DNA of 62,000 bases from Symsagittifera roscoffensis (lineage: Eukaryota > Xenacoelomorpha > Acoela > Convolutidae): positions 1 to 62,000 of the forward strand of contig NW_026971722.1 in the NCBI RefSeq assembly GCF_963678635.1. The letters run 5' to 3'. Below the pieces are notes generated by a model, which was not told the DNA's origin, made no database searches, and saw only the letters and a list, made by a program, of their open reading frames with translations. Every line of letters starts with the position of its first letter. Within the stretch, counting starts at the first letter, position 1. Below, piece after piece: positions 33,335-43,625 of the stretch. Both the position numbers and the translations under genes were made by a program.

Positions 33335-33681
33335 TCAACCGACACGAATCATTCTCATCTCACTGGATGAAAGCGTTATCCAACCACTAGAACCAAAATC
33401 AGTATATCGCATTTGTTGATTGAATTGTGTTTCTGAAGTGACCAGTCTACCATTCATATAAAAATTAGAACAAGATTTATACCACCAACCACCTCCTAAC
33501 CCATACCGTACAGCACAGTTGTCACTGAATTCGTCTTGATCTCTGTCAGTCGTTGTGAAAGCCATTCCGTTGTGATAATCAAGGCCAGTAAAAGTACCAG
33601 TGGTGTTGCGCATATGCTCACTCTTTGCCACCATTGTGCCAAAAGATATATGGTAAAAGGGAGCGGGTTGGATCTTGAAGT
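33335..33681 (-). CDS. Exon 5 of FReD receptor: C-terminal half, copy 2
   Basis: 347 nt, acceptor TTTTAG, TGA stop at the 33335 end. It opens FKIQPAPFYHISFGTMVAK and carries TTDRDQDEFSDNCAVRY (calcium site and Cys), GLGGGWWYKSC and the end MRMIRVG. The stretch encoded by 33375-33480 is almost unrelated in DNA to the other two copies, although both flanks are conserved. Element B lies 81 bp downstream, so the 3' untranslated region and polyadenylation of this exon are probably affected. Confidence 0.9.
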
Positions 33682-36600
33682 CTAAAACAGAGCAAATTTA
33701 TCCTCTTCGAATTACGCTCAAAATTTTTCACCCGAAAGTACACAGATGATTTTTGTTGAAAGACAGCAAATTAAAATCGCTTGTACCAGGCAATACCATG
33801 ACAATTCTGAATAGCCTTTATCTGCAGAACTCATGTTTTTGTTACATTTTTGAATGTCAAGAACAAAATGACATAATTCTCATTCAGTAACAAAATATTT
33901 GTAGCAATTACTTTGCCGTGTTTCATTTTTTTTGCTTTTCAAACCGAAAAACAATTGAAGTCATAAACAGTACCAAACTTTTGAAACTCAATAAAATTTT
34001 CAAAAAAGATCTTTATAAGGAAAATTTTTTTAAATAATCAGGGATTGATCAAGACATAGATAAACATGCAATACAAAAAAGGCGGTTCCAGCGTTTTTGA
34101 AAAAACTTATGTCAGAGAAATGGAAAAAAAGTTTACTTTATCCAGGACTAAGTTCTGCGCACAAAAAGTTTTTGGGAAATATTTGTTGGAGTACTATAGT
34201 TTTTTTTGCTGGTGGAAAAGAATCAATTAATTTCGGAGCATTTTCGAAACTCAAGTTCTTTGAAAATTTAAGAACACCATTTTAGCAAAAGGTATCATAT
34301 TTGTATGACTAGTATTTTTTTAAACTTAGTTCATCAAAACCGTTTGATGAGCATTTTCGGTCTATGGTGGTCAAGCCGGGGATAGCAGGTTTGGAAAACA
34401 TTTTTTCGCATAGAACCAATTTTCTGACACAGGTTGAAAAACGATATTGCCTTAAACTCTCAGCATGAAAGTGATCCGATTTACGAAGTGTTCCGATTTG
34501 TGATCCATGAAGTGATCCGATGAAGTGATCTCAGCATGAAGTGATCCGATTTTGAAAGTGATCCATATTTCAATTAACATAGAATATTGTTGAAAATTCG
34601 GAAAAATAAAATAATTTTTTTTAATCACTCAATTTTCGACTCAAAAACTGGGCGTTTTAATTGAAATTTTGTTTGGCCAATTGAAAAATATTGTTGTCCG
34701 GGGCCCAAATCTTAAAAAATTGCACCTATGATAAATGTGTGTAAATTATAGAGGATTTGAAAATAGATATAAATGCCAACTTGGGATAATTATTGGACAA
34801 TTTTTATATTTATTACATATTATTGTAAATCAGGAACTTTTCTCGATGATATAAGAATCTTTCATATTAAATTTAAAAAAAACATTGAATCACAATTTTG
34901 AAGACCTCGATGAAAAATGTGAGAATCCAAGAGAGTTTTCAAAAGTCAACTCGGATTTTCACGGTAGAAAATTGATCCATTGCCAGAAAAGTATTTTTTT
35001 GCCAGAAAAATCGGCTCAAATAGATTTTTTGAAGTATTGAAATGTACCAAAAAAATTCAAGAAAAATTACTCAAATATGATTTTTGCTGAAACTTTAGCA
35101 ACATTTTTACCAAATAACTCCATGAGAGCTTCAGAGAGCTAGAGCCACCTTAAAAAAGTGTAAATCTAAGGGTTACCGCAAAATGTAAGGTGAATTAATT
35201 CGCAGCCTAAACAAATATTATTTTTTATCATTGTTCTGGGCGGAATTTTGTCATGCAAATGAACAGATAGAAAAAAAATCAAATTTATCAACTTTAAGTT
35301 TTATACTTAAAGTTTCTGGAATTTTTTCAAGTCAAACATTGCAAAATTCAATTGAAAAAATTGAGTTATTTTTTATATCCAACTTTCTTTGTTGTTTGAT
35401 AGTCTACAAAATCTGAAAGTTATGTGAAGATACACTATTTCAAATGAGTTTAAAAAAGCGGATAAAATTCAGTTCAAATTGATTAGTTCGATTTGTTTGT
35501 TACTGAAATCTGTATAAATTTAAAACCAAAAAAATGCCAAAAAATGGACTTAAATGATTTTAAAACCGAAAAAAACTAGTTTTTGTATTTTGTTTTAATC
35601 AGACGAAATCAATTTTGAGTTAATTCATAGCAATTTTTTTTTAAGTATGAATCTGTATGAAAAAGATTGCAATCCATTTCATAATAGAATTCTTAATCCA
35701 AGCCGTTGTTTTCAACATTTTCACTATCTTAATTAGACCGTTAGTTTTAAAACACGTTAAGTTGCACAGAGATCAAAATAGCTAATTAAAAGTGCAATTT
35801 AGTTTGACGATGCCCTTTTTATTGATTGAAATCATTTTGCGGTTGTTTTCTTGATATTTTTTTCTCATTTTAAATATTTTCATTGAAAGCTGTGTAATGA
35901 TGACTGTTTGCTTAGTTTACCTGACCATTCGCCCCAAAAAAGTGTACTGTCAGAGAAATTGCGCATCGAAACTCGAAGGTTCCATCTTCCTTTTTGTGTC
36001 AACCTGTGCATTCTGTTCAACCCCAGCCACATATCTCCTGGTCCGGAAAAGTCTCCAAAACCTGCTTCATACTCCTCAAAAGTGCGGTTGAATAAAATGT
36101 CAAATTGTTTCCGCCTCTGTAAAACTATCTCCTGTCCCAGCTGAAATACGTGTCAACTTAAAAACTATCATCCCTTTTAAGAAGAGGAGTAAATTTTTTG
36201 TAGTTAGATTTTTCGATAAATCAGAATGCAGCAGAAATTGAATTATATATAGAGCTCTCTAGGGCAAAATTACTGCTGTTATTTATAGGGGGGGCATCTT
36301 TTTAGTAGATATCATGGAGAGGTTGACTGCTAAGTAGAACCTGAAGTGCTGCATCACTAAGACAATGAATTTCTTCTCATTGCTATAATGGGTCTTTTTT
36401 GTTTTACTGCCCAAAATTATCAGAAGGTTTAATATGTAATTTTTTGTTTAAAAATCAGTTCAGAGTCCGTTCAGATTCCGTTGATTTATAACTAATTTTA
36501 GCCAATCAGATTAAAAACCTCAAATATTATCGACAAAACACCAAAAAACATCAACTTCAGTCGTATAACAAAAAAGACCCGCTTTCCGCTTTTAATTCCG

Positions 36601-39378
36601 AGGCTAAGTTAGATGTAATTGCTTCGTTTTGACATGCGCCGCTCTTATAGTTAGCATTTTTTTAGTGAAATTGATTCAATTTTGATACAAAAATTTTTAT
36701 ATACCAATTTTTCATGGTTTAAGGGGAGTAAGAAGACCCTCAGATAAATCTTTTATTCGGCTTTTTAAAAATTTGTTGCTGCAAATGCTTGAATAAAATT
36801 ATTTTATTTGTAGATGTTTTTTTTTATTTTTTTAAATATTGCTTTTCTAAGATGAGCATTTTAGTTATTAGCCTCCAGGATAGTTTTTTCCGTTTTCATT
36901 ATCCGCTTTTCGCATTTGTTTTCATGTATTGTGATTGCAATGCTGCAAGATTTTTTGACCTTTTTTTTGACATTCAATAGTAAAATTTCCTCAATCATAC
37001 ACAGAAAACGATTTTTGTAGATAACTTACTGTTATGTCTTTCAGATTCACCTCTACCCTCTCAATTCTGCTGGATACATTTGCTAAATCACTCGCAACAC
37101 TATCAATTTTGATTGAAATAGTAGCCATATCACCCGCAACCATAATTGAATGATAGGCCAAATCACTCTCAACTCTCTCAATTCTGCTGGATATGTTTGA
37201 TAAATCATTCGCAACATTGTTTGTATGATTGGACAAATCACTATCAACTCTCTGAATTTTGATTGAAATGTTTTTCATGTCACGCTCAACCATGTTTGAA
37301 AGAAAGGCCAAATCACTATCAACTCTCTCAATTTTGATGGAAATGTTTGCCAAACCGTCTGCCAGTCGAGCGAGGTTTTCCGTAATACGATTGCTGTTGA
37401 CATCGTTCACTCGATTCACATCAGTGTGTTGTGCCTTGATCTTTTTTGTTTCATTTGATAAGGAAAACGTCAGGAACAATAGAACGACAACCAATGTCTA
37501 AATAATTGAAACAAAATATCAGTACAAGGAATAAACTAAGAAAAGAAATTTATTGGAATTGGGCTTCTCGTGCAGTTTAAAAAAACACAAAAATTGAACA
37601 ATCCTCCATCAAATGCCTCACAATTTTTGTTTCTCTTAGTGACAACCAGTTTGAGTTTGACGAAAGAATCAGTTTCAATTAAATGTTTTTTGATTCAAAC
37701 TGTTGCTTGTGATCATTTATCCTTTTTGGCGCCAACATGACTAATTTTGAGGGGGGAGCGCGCGCCAAGAAAACGCAATTTTTCGGTCAAAATTTTTTTA
37801 GAACGCTTTTTAGGTCTGGTTTTTTTGAAAAATTTGCCTGCGGCGAACACTTTTCACACAATAGGGTCTTTATACTATTTTAGGAGAGCTCGGAAAATCA
37901 AATTGGTCGACTTGAAAAAAGTCCACGAAATTTGCATTTTTTTTTCGAAAACAACCCCCCCCCCCCCCACCAGAAAACTTTCTGCGCACGCCACTGGGTT
38001 CAAGTTATACCATTTCAAGTATTTTTCAAACGCTCTTGTTCATCAACTTTCCTTTTATTACTCACAAAAACAACAATTGTTTCGCGTCACTGACACACTG
38101 GCAAAAAATTTTTTGAAAAAAGTCATGGCTTATACTTGCGCTCATCTGTTTTCATTTTCCAATCAATTTAGTTTATGCAAGCTAATGCTTTTGATAAAAA
38201 TTCTCACAACTTTTTTCAAATGAAAGTTCAATCAACAACCCCGTACCCAGCAAATACTTTTGAATTGTTTAGAAAAACATATAAATAATCTGAGCTATGC
38301 TTAGTGCTTTTGAACAAAAAAATCTATCTCTTATCTGACATTAGAAACAAGCAATTTCAAGAGAAGTCTAAGCTCATTCCACCGCTCTACCATTTCATGC
38401 TAGATCTAAACGTTTTGAGTATACAAAATAGTGTAGCATCATGATGAGTTAAAAAAATTCCCTCTGACACCTCCGGTTTAAAAGTATAGTACTGTGTACT
38501 CTAGCAGGGGCGGCGGATCTAGGATTTTCTCGAGAGAGGGGGATTTTCAAAAAAAAAACTCGAAAACTTTTTCGACCGTTCTTTTGAGATAGATCAATTT
38601 AATTTAATGATATCTCACGAATGACTTATAAAATCCCGATTTGACCAAACTTTCTGCTCCGCAGGCAAATTTTAGAAAAAACAGGCCGAAAAATTGAGCT
38701 TTGAAAAAATTTGCTAAAATTATATATTGGCGCCAAAAGCGTCTTAACAAAAATGGGCCAAAAAGCCGCTCAACTGTCATTATGTATCTTTAAAAACGCT
38801 CGCTCGAAATTTCAAAAAACTTGATTAATTCCCAGTTTAATTCCATAGTTTGATTTGCACTTACTGCCAAAACAACAACGGCAATCACCAATGCGATCAT
38901 CATAGCCATGAAACATTTCACAGGCCAATTATTAGCTTGCGGCTCTTTGTATTCCTTCCGTCCGCCGCTGCGCTGAGTATTCGCCGGCTCCTCGTAAACA
39001 TATTTGCTACCGGAAACCTGCTCATCTTGTTCAATGTTCGCCGACTCCTCATAAACGCTATCTTCTCGTTTGTTACCGGAAATCTGCCCATCTGCATTGA
39101 CATTACGAGTCCAAACTGTGCACTGGATAAGGAGCCTTTTTTGTGTCTGTATGTTCCTGGATTCCAGAGATAAGTCTTTAAACATGTTAAAATTTTGTCG
39201 GAACGATTAAAGAGAAGGACAGAACAAAGGGAGCGTCCTTGTTGCGGAATCCGCTTACAATGCACAAAATGCACAGTTTGGCCTCGTAATGGATGTTCGA
39301 GTTAGATTCAGTATTTTGAAATTGGAAAATAACGTCACCAGTCGTTGTTTTGAAAGATGCCATTTGCGTGTTGTTCAT
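33335..39378 (-). CDS. Type II membrane receptor-like protein with coiled coil and FReD domain (five-exon model)
   Basis: Minus strand. Exons are 39378-39259, 39083-38865, 37497-37030, 36140-35921 and 33681-33335. Every junction has GT..AG borders and phases agree (0/0, 0/0, 0/0, 1/1), giving about 457 residues. Order: cytoplasmic tail with tyrosine motifs, a long hydrophobic segment without a cleavable signal peptide before it, a coiled coil of 25-residue repeats, then the fibrinogen domain. The architecture resembles FIBCD1-like membrane FReD proteins, which bind acetylated ligands through the extracellular FReD. The first about 40 residues of a canonical FReD, with its first Cys, are not found, so an exon between 37030 and 36140 may be missing from the model. 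A recognition or immune role is inference. Confidence 0.75.
33682..35920 (-). other. Last intron of FReD receptor gene
   Basis: 33682-35174 is FReD-repeat sequence shared with copies 1 and 3. At 34465-34565 about 110 bp present in the other copies are replaced by a short tandem of GAAGTGATCCGAT units. 35175-35920 is unique AT-rich sequence. Confidence 0.6.
35921..36140 (-). CDS. Exon 4 of FReD receptor: N-terminal half of fibrinogen domain
   Basis: 220 nt, acceptor ATTTCAG, donor CAG|GTAAAC, leaving phase 1. It encodes EIVLQRRKQFDILFNRTFEE, EAGFGDFSGPGDMWLGLNRM and HRLTQKGRWNLRVSM, which match the conserved W-x-V-x-Q-R-R, Y-x-x-GFG, (E/D)xWLGL and L-T-x-x-x-x-x-x-L-R-V positions of FReD domains. 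It is the only N-half exon found in the window, so all C-terminal copies downstream on this strand could splice to it. The usual GGGW before the QRR motif is LGQE here. Confidence 0.85.
37030..37497 (-). CDS. Exon 3 of FReD receptor: end of membrane segment and coiled coil
   Basis: 468 nt (156 codons), acceptor TTTAG, donor ACA|GTAAGT. It begins TLVVVLLFLTFSLSNE, which extends the hydrophobic stretch of exon 2 to about 31 residues. About three and a half 25-residue repeats follow, of the type NISIKIERVDSDLAFLSNMV, with heptad-like Ile/Leu/Val spacing and Asn-x-Ser/Thr glycosylation sites. Such coiled coils trimerise FReD proteins. The repeats are also direct 75-bp DNA repeats, which favours length change (see the short copy at 56789-56998). 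Confidence 0.75.
37735..37995. mobile_element. hAT-like MITE, copy 3 (truncated)
   Basis: It contains the family core: GAGGGGGGAGCGCGCGCCAA, then the AAAACGC and TTGGTCAAAATTTTT blocks, the poly-C run and an end near CGCCACTGGG. The left end is missing. Confidence 0.55.
38506..38830. mobile_element. hAT-like MITE, copy 4, inside intron 2 of FReD gene
   Basis: Inverted relative to copy 1. It starts CAGGGGCGGCGGATCTAGG and includes CTCGAGAGAGGGGG. The far end is degraded. It sits just downstream of the exon 2 donor. Confidence 0.6.
38865..39083 (-). CDS. Exon 2 of FReD receptor: tyrosine motifs and start of membrane segment
   Basis: 219 nt, phase 0 at both ends, donor GCA|GTAAGT. It encodes two near repeats, VYEESANIEQ and VYEEPANTQ, then EYKEPQANN, followed by the hydrophobic CFMAMMIALVIAVVVLA. 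The repeated Y-E-E/K-P/S tyrosines resemble SH2-binding sites (Y-E-E-x is favoured by Src-type SH2 domains). A positive WPVK precedes the membrane segment, consistent with N-in topology. The acceptor is less certain: CAG at 39084-39086 keeps phase, while the one at 39092-39094 does not. Confidence 0.65.
39259..39378 (-). CDS. Exon 1 of FReD receptor: start of cytoplasmic tail
   Basis: ATG at 39378; exactly 40 codons to the donor ATT|GTAAGC. It begins MNNTQMASFKTTTGDVIFQF and includes IHYEAK. The ATG context and the donor are good. A second in-frame Met (codon 6) could also be used. Its link to exon 2 rests on phase agreement only. Confidence 0.55.
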
Positions 39379-39793
39379 TAAAAATATTGGTTACCCCTTT
39401 TTCAAATGCGCTTGTAAAGTGTATGTATAACCACTGATATCAAGAACTGTTCTCTTATCTATCTTTTACATTTACTGTACAAACGTTCAAATAGCTTTAT
39501 GAACGACTAAGAATCTGGCTCTCTACCTGGCTTATGTAAAAAAGCTATTCTAAAAGATCATTCATAATCCAGTTAAAACTATTTTTTGGTAATTTAATCA
39601 AATGCGCTCGAACTATAAATATTTACGTCGAGTTAAAACTAGTTTTATTGTACTTTTATCAAAATACCATAAATATCTCTGATCATATCAACTGTGACTT
39701 AAAGGTAATTTGAGAAAAATGCGGTATAAAAAATCTAATTGTGATTCACATGCAGAACATTGATTTCTTGCAGATTTTTTTTGCGGTTCTCAT
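39379..39793. other. Gap upstream of FReD receptor exon 1
   Basis: 415 bp between the tail exon stop (39794) and the receptor ATG, on the same strand. The receptor promoter would lie here. No clear TATA box is seen. Confidence 0.4.
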
Positions 39794-40093
39794 CTAAACC
39801 GAAGACATTGTTTTGCTTTCCGTATACGGCGGCGCTTCTGGCATGGTAGGACACTGCTGATAACCCCCAGAATCTGAAACTGGGTACGGAAGCAATTGCT
39901 CCTGCGAACTTTGATGAGGTTGGTTATAAGAATGACCCCCTGATGGCGGGCAAGGATTTGGGTTCGGCGACTAGTTGTTGTAGGCCCCTGGATAATGTCC
40001 AGGTGCTGCTGATTGGTTGGTGGGTGTGTACTGGTACCCTTGTGGTATGTTTGGGTTTTAGTAGTTGGGAGCACATCCAGGTGCAGTTGGGGG
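39794..40093 (-). CDS. Pro/Tyr/Gln-rich C-terminal exon with PPxY motif, two in-frame stops
   Basis: On the minus strand, a polypyrimidine tract and ACATTAG acceptor are followed by exactly 100 codons in one frame. The peptide is of the type found in cytoplasmic tails of membrane proteins: IPQGYQYTPTNQSAAPGHYP, PSGGHSYNQPHQ, MPEAPPYTESKTMSSV at the end. APPY is a PPxY (WW-domain binding) motif. Codon 12 is TAA (after PNY) and codon 41 is TAG (after AYNN), both at places where Gln would fit. The exon is therefore a pseudogene, a sequencing artefact, or read through. No upstream exons were identified. Confidence 0.5.
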
Positions 40094-40394
40094 CTAATGT
40101 TGCTTGCGGAAAACAAAAAAAAACTAACACAAACCCAAATACAAAGATCCTACACATTTCTCAAATGGTCGGAACAACAGCAAAAAGTCTAGTGAACATT
40201 GGGGAAAGTAGATTTATCAAAAAAGAATCTTGGAGACACAGGGAGCTCTATGAAGCTAAGAGCTGTTGCAAAATAAATTATTCTCGAGATCGTATCCCAT
40301 GTATTAGCTCTTTTTCATGCTTTTGGTTCTTTTGAAGTTGTGCACCATTGTCAGAGCAAAGTTGATAGTAAAACTGTTTAATAACTAACATATA

Positions 40395-41177
40395 CACCAG
40401 TGGATAAAATAAAGTGCAGATTCTGAACTTTTGTCTCTAAAATGCATGTTTTCGCGTATGATTTGAACAAAATTTAGTGAAAACTTAACCAAACTTTTCA
40501 CCCAGACCAATAGCAAATGATCAGAGCTTCCCTCCGTGAAATTTTTCAAATTTGGTTTCCAGGACTTAAATTCACAGTTTTTTTTTGGGTCAGAACAGGC
40601 CATTTTAACAATTCACTAGGTTTTGCATCGGTGTGAACTTCTTTATGAATGAGTGGAGAAAAATATTTTCAAGCGATTTGAAACATTCTAAGCAATAAAA
40701 TTGATTTGTTCAGTATTCATTTATTAGTCTAGAAATTTTTTAGTCTTTGTAAAATTTTGTTGAAATTCTTTGTCAAAGATGTGCGAAATCATTCTTTGAC
40801 CCAGGGCTGGATCTAGAATTTTCTCGAGGTGCCAGGGACGGATTTCCAAAATTTTCCAAGCTCTTCAATTTCCAAGCTCTCCCGCAGGCAAAATTTTAAA
40901 AAACAGGCCAAAAAAGGCGTTTTAGGCATTTTTGGAAACTTTTGACCTAAAGATCGTGTCTTTTGGCGCGCGATCTCCCCTCAAAATAAGTACATATTGG
41001 CGCCTAAGGCGCTTCTAGAATTTTTTAGGGACAGTCAGCCAAAAAATGGATATCTCAAAATAGAATTTGGGGGCTCCTTTGGGTCACCAGGGGTTCGAAT
41101 CCCTGAGGGAGGAGAGCGTTGAACACAAGCGCTTTAGAGATAAAACCCAAGTTTGCGCTTAATTTTGTTCACCATTG
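40395..41177. mobile_element. Tc1/mariner-like MITE with nested hAT-like MITE
   Basis: It is bounded by TA. The left end CACCAGTGGATAAAATAAAG and the right end (reverse complement CAATGGTGAACAAAATTAAG) match the family ends at 42818-43318. The hAT-like MITE copy 5 (from 40802) is inserted within it. Confidence 0.6.
40802..41112. mobile_element. hAT-like MITE, copy 5, nested
   Basis: It starts CAGGGCTGGATCTAG, with TTCTCGAGG next, and the internal blocks match copy 2 in reverse. The right end near 41112 is uncertain. Confidence 0.6.
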
Positions 41178-41179
41178 TA

Positions 41180-42446
41180 TATGCTATTTTCAACAAAATT
41201 CAAGTCAGCTATTGGACGCGTTGCTAGCCATTATTGTTACAACTTTGGTTACACCTTTGACTCAAATTAGTTGTCCAAAACATGATGCTCTATTTTAAGA
41301 ATTACAGGGTTCTCCTGTTTGTATAACTCCCCTGATATACTGCTCTGTTGAAAATTGCATCAATCAACTTCCGCACAGTTTTGTGCCCCTGATCCTAAGA
41401 AAATCATATTTTTACTTTTCTAGAAAAGTTCCAACGAATTTTTATAATTTGTACCTTGATTTGGCAATCAATAGCGTAGAAAAGAGACAAGTGTTTCTGA
41501 AAAATTAGGTCACCAAATTTTCTGCACAAGGTTTTAGCGTTTTGGCAAAGTCTTCACTCAGAAGAACGATAAAAAAAAACGAAAAAACAGTCCAGACTTT
41601 TATAATTTGTATTGACTAAGCTACGTTTTCTTTATCTTGCTATCGTCAAGCAGACCGAATTTCAGACTGACGCAGATGGACACGCGTGAAGTTTTTGGTT
41701 TCGAAATATACAGTGCTGATTTAAATTAACCGGACAAAACGCGTTGAACTTGAAAGTTAAAACGCATTTTTCTCAAATTGGGTTAAGTTTAGGAGAAAAT
41801 TTATGAAGACAAAACTTGGTTAAACTTTTAGCAGAAGTAATTTGGTAGCATTTGTGTTGCGAAGTTCGGGCCCAAAATTTTACCCAAAAAGTGGGTCATT
41901 TTGGTTTTTCTTAATTAATCAAAAATTACACCGAATATACTCAGTCGATCACAGACATAATTATATCAAAGGGAGCCTCTTACGTAGCCCAACAAACTTT
42001 ATGAAGGGTATTCTCTCCAAAAGAAATTTGGAAATTGTTTAAAAAATGTTTTTAAATAAAAAAATTGGTATTTTACGTATTTTCAACATGTTTTCTTGCT
42101 GTGTTTGAAAAAATCGTCTTTTGCTTTGGCGCAATTTATAAAAAAAATTGTGCATTATTTGGAAAACTAGTGAAAAATTTGAAAAACAAGTGCAATATTC
42201 GGATCACTTGTGCAATATTGTTACTAAAGTTCTCAATCAAAAATAGAAGAGTATGTTTTTGCTGTTACATACCTGCTCTTTCACGAGAAGTCATGAATAA
42301 AATATGAAATATTAGAACTCATGAAAGAGAAAGGAAATCATTAGCATAGTTTTGCGCTTTTTTGCGAGCTTTTTTTTGAAAGAAGTCAGATAAAAATAAT
42401 TGAAACAGCAAAACAAACAGAAATAGCAAAAACATATTTCTCAACA
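41180..42446. other. AT-rich region, no gene seen
   Basis: Short frames only. Fragments of the Tc1-like MITE interior may be present around 41710-41800 (CCGGACAAAACGCGTTG, CTCAAATTGGGTTAAG). Confidence 0.4.
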
Positions 42447-42555
42447 GTTAGAACATAGTTGAAGATGGTCTCGGACAAAAGAGCCCAACCTTGGGAATTT
42501 CGTGTCCTCAGGCCGCGCTCTTTTTTTCTCGGGCATCTTTCAACTATGTTCTAAC
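42447..42555. mobile_element. Small foldback MITE
   Basis: 109 bp. The left arm GTTAGAACATAGTTGAAGATG is mirrored by CATCTTTCAACTATGTTC (ending CTAAC), and pairing extends inward to the CTCGG and AAAGAGC blocks. The loop includes AACCTTGGGAATTTC. No frame. Confidence 0.7.
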
Positions 42556-42817
42556 TCAGAAAAAATCACCTAATAGCGTGAAAATTTTTCAAGGAAGTGT
42601 TTTTTTTTCTTGCATGTGTTTCATACCAGATAATTGACAGCTTATATTATATTCTGTAAATTGTTCTTATCTCGAACCCCCGTGTCACGATTTCATCGCA
42701 AAATTTATCGATTCAAATTATAGCTGTTCTCCTAAAAGAATCTTATTTTCGTGCTTTGTTTAAACATCAAATATTTGAAACAGATAGAAAAGACTACGTG
42801 TTGGCCAGAGCGTTTTA

Positions 42818-43318
42818 CACTAGTGGACGAAATTAAGCGCAAATTCAGGATTTTACTCTGTAAACGGCCTGTTTTTAATGTTAATTTTGAACGACATTTC
42901 GTTCCAAATTCAGTAAAATTTTAACATTGACCGAGAGCGAATGGTCAGAGCCACCATCAGTGAAAGTTCCAATATTTGGTTTCAATGACATTCCAATGTA
43001 ATCCAGATCCAAAAGTGCCAGTTTTCCTCACCTGAACAAAATTTTTTACTTCGCGTGGATGAATAACAAACTGAGTTTAAGTCTGAGTTTAATAAAAATT
43101 CACGCTGATTGTTTTCATTGTCATTTTTTGATATATTTTCTTTGAATATCAGTAAATATGTATCATGCGACGTGGAAAATTCTTACTAAAAAAATGAATT
43201 AATCAATGTAAAATACTTACCAAATTCGGCTGTTTCTTTTTTTCACGCAAAGTCAAAAATTTAGTCTAAAAAACTGTTCTATAGAAAAAAGTCTGAATTT
43301 GCGCTTCGTTCTCTAGTG
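42818..43318. mobile_element. Tc1/mariner-like MITE
   Basis: Flanked by TA on both sides (42816-42817 and 43319-43320). The ends CACTAGTGGACGAAATTAAG and (reverse complement) CACTAGAGAACGAAGCGCAA form inverted repeats and share GCGCAAATTC. 501 bp with no transposase frame. Confidence 0.75.
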
Positions 43319-43625
43319 TATCTGAAAGTTTGCACCAGCTGTTTAAGTTTTCCTCAGATACTTAGCTTCAATATACCAGCAGTTAATTAGTTTTTCTAAT
43401 TTTCGAAAACATCTGTCCAAGGTTTTTAAAAAAAAATCATCGTGTATTTTAGAACAAGCAAGAGTTTTTAAATGAGATCATTTTTTTCTTTGAATATTTA
43501 AAAAAGCGGTGATATGGTTTCTTTCGTATTTATCATATCAGTAGGCTAAAAAAATCAGGTATCTAAAAAAATGTGGCTTTAGTGCGCTTTCCTAAACCCT
43601 TACCTGTTTTCGCATACTGAATCTA

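Larger units (their letters stand above)
20031..35174 (+). repeat. Tandem duplication, unit 2
   Basis: Second copy of 10410-20023, carrying the LTR element B insertion at 28190-33253. Without the insertion its length is about 10.1 kb. The first 7.7 kb are nearly identical to unit 1. Confidence 0.9.
36600..38285 (-). repeat. Duplicated segment around coiled-coil exon
   Basis: Homologous to 56373-57720, covering the coiled-coil exon, both intron flanks and the MITE at 37735-37995. In the other copy the coiled coil is shortened by 258 bp. Confidence 0.8.

Noticed and set aside
36285-36400. Possible missing FReD first exon (CSTSG-like string after a CTTAG acceptor, minus strand)
   Set aside because: Stops interrupt all frames and the resemblance to the SG-Y motif is too weak to support an exon.
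38850-39173. Plus-strand 107-codon frame opposite receptor exon 2
   Set aside because: Antisense shadow of the tail and membrane exon, which has splice borders and phase agreement on the minus strand.
41085-41115. GGGTTCGAATCCC string like a tRNA T-arm/B-box
   Set aside because: It lies within hAT-like MITE copy 5, where the matching part of copy 2 has related but non-tRNA sequence. There is no A-box or acceptor stem at tRNA spacing.
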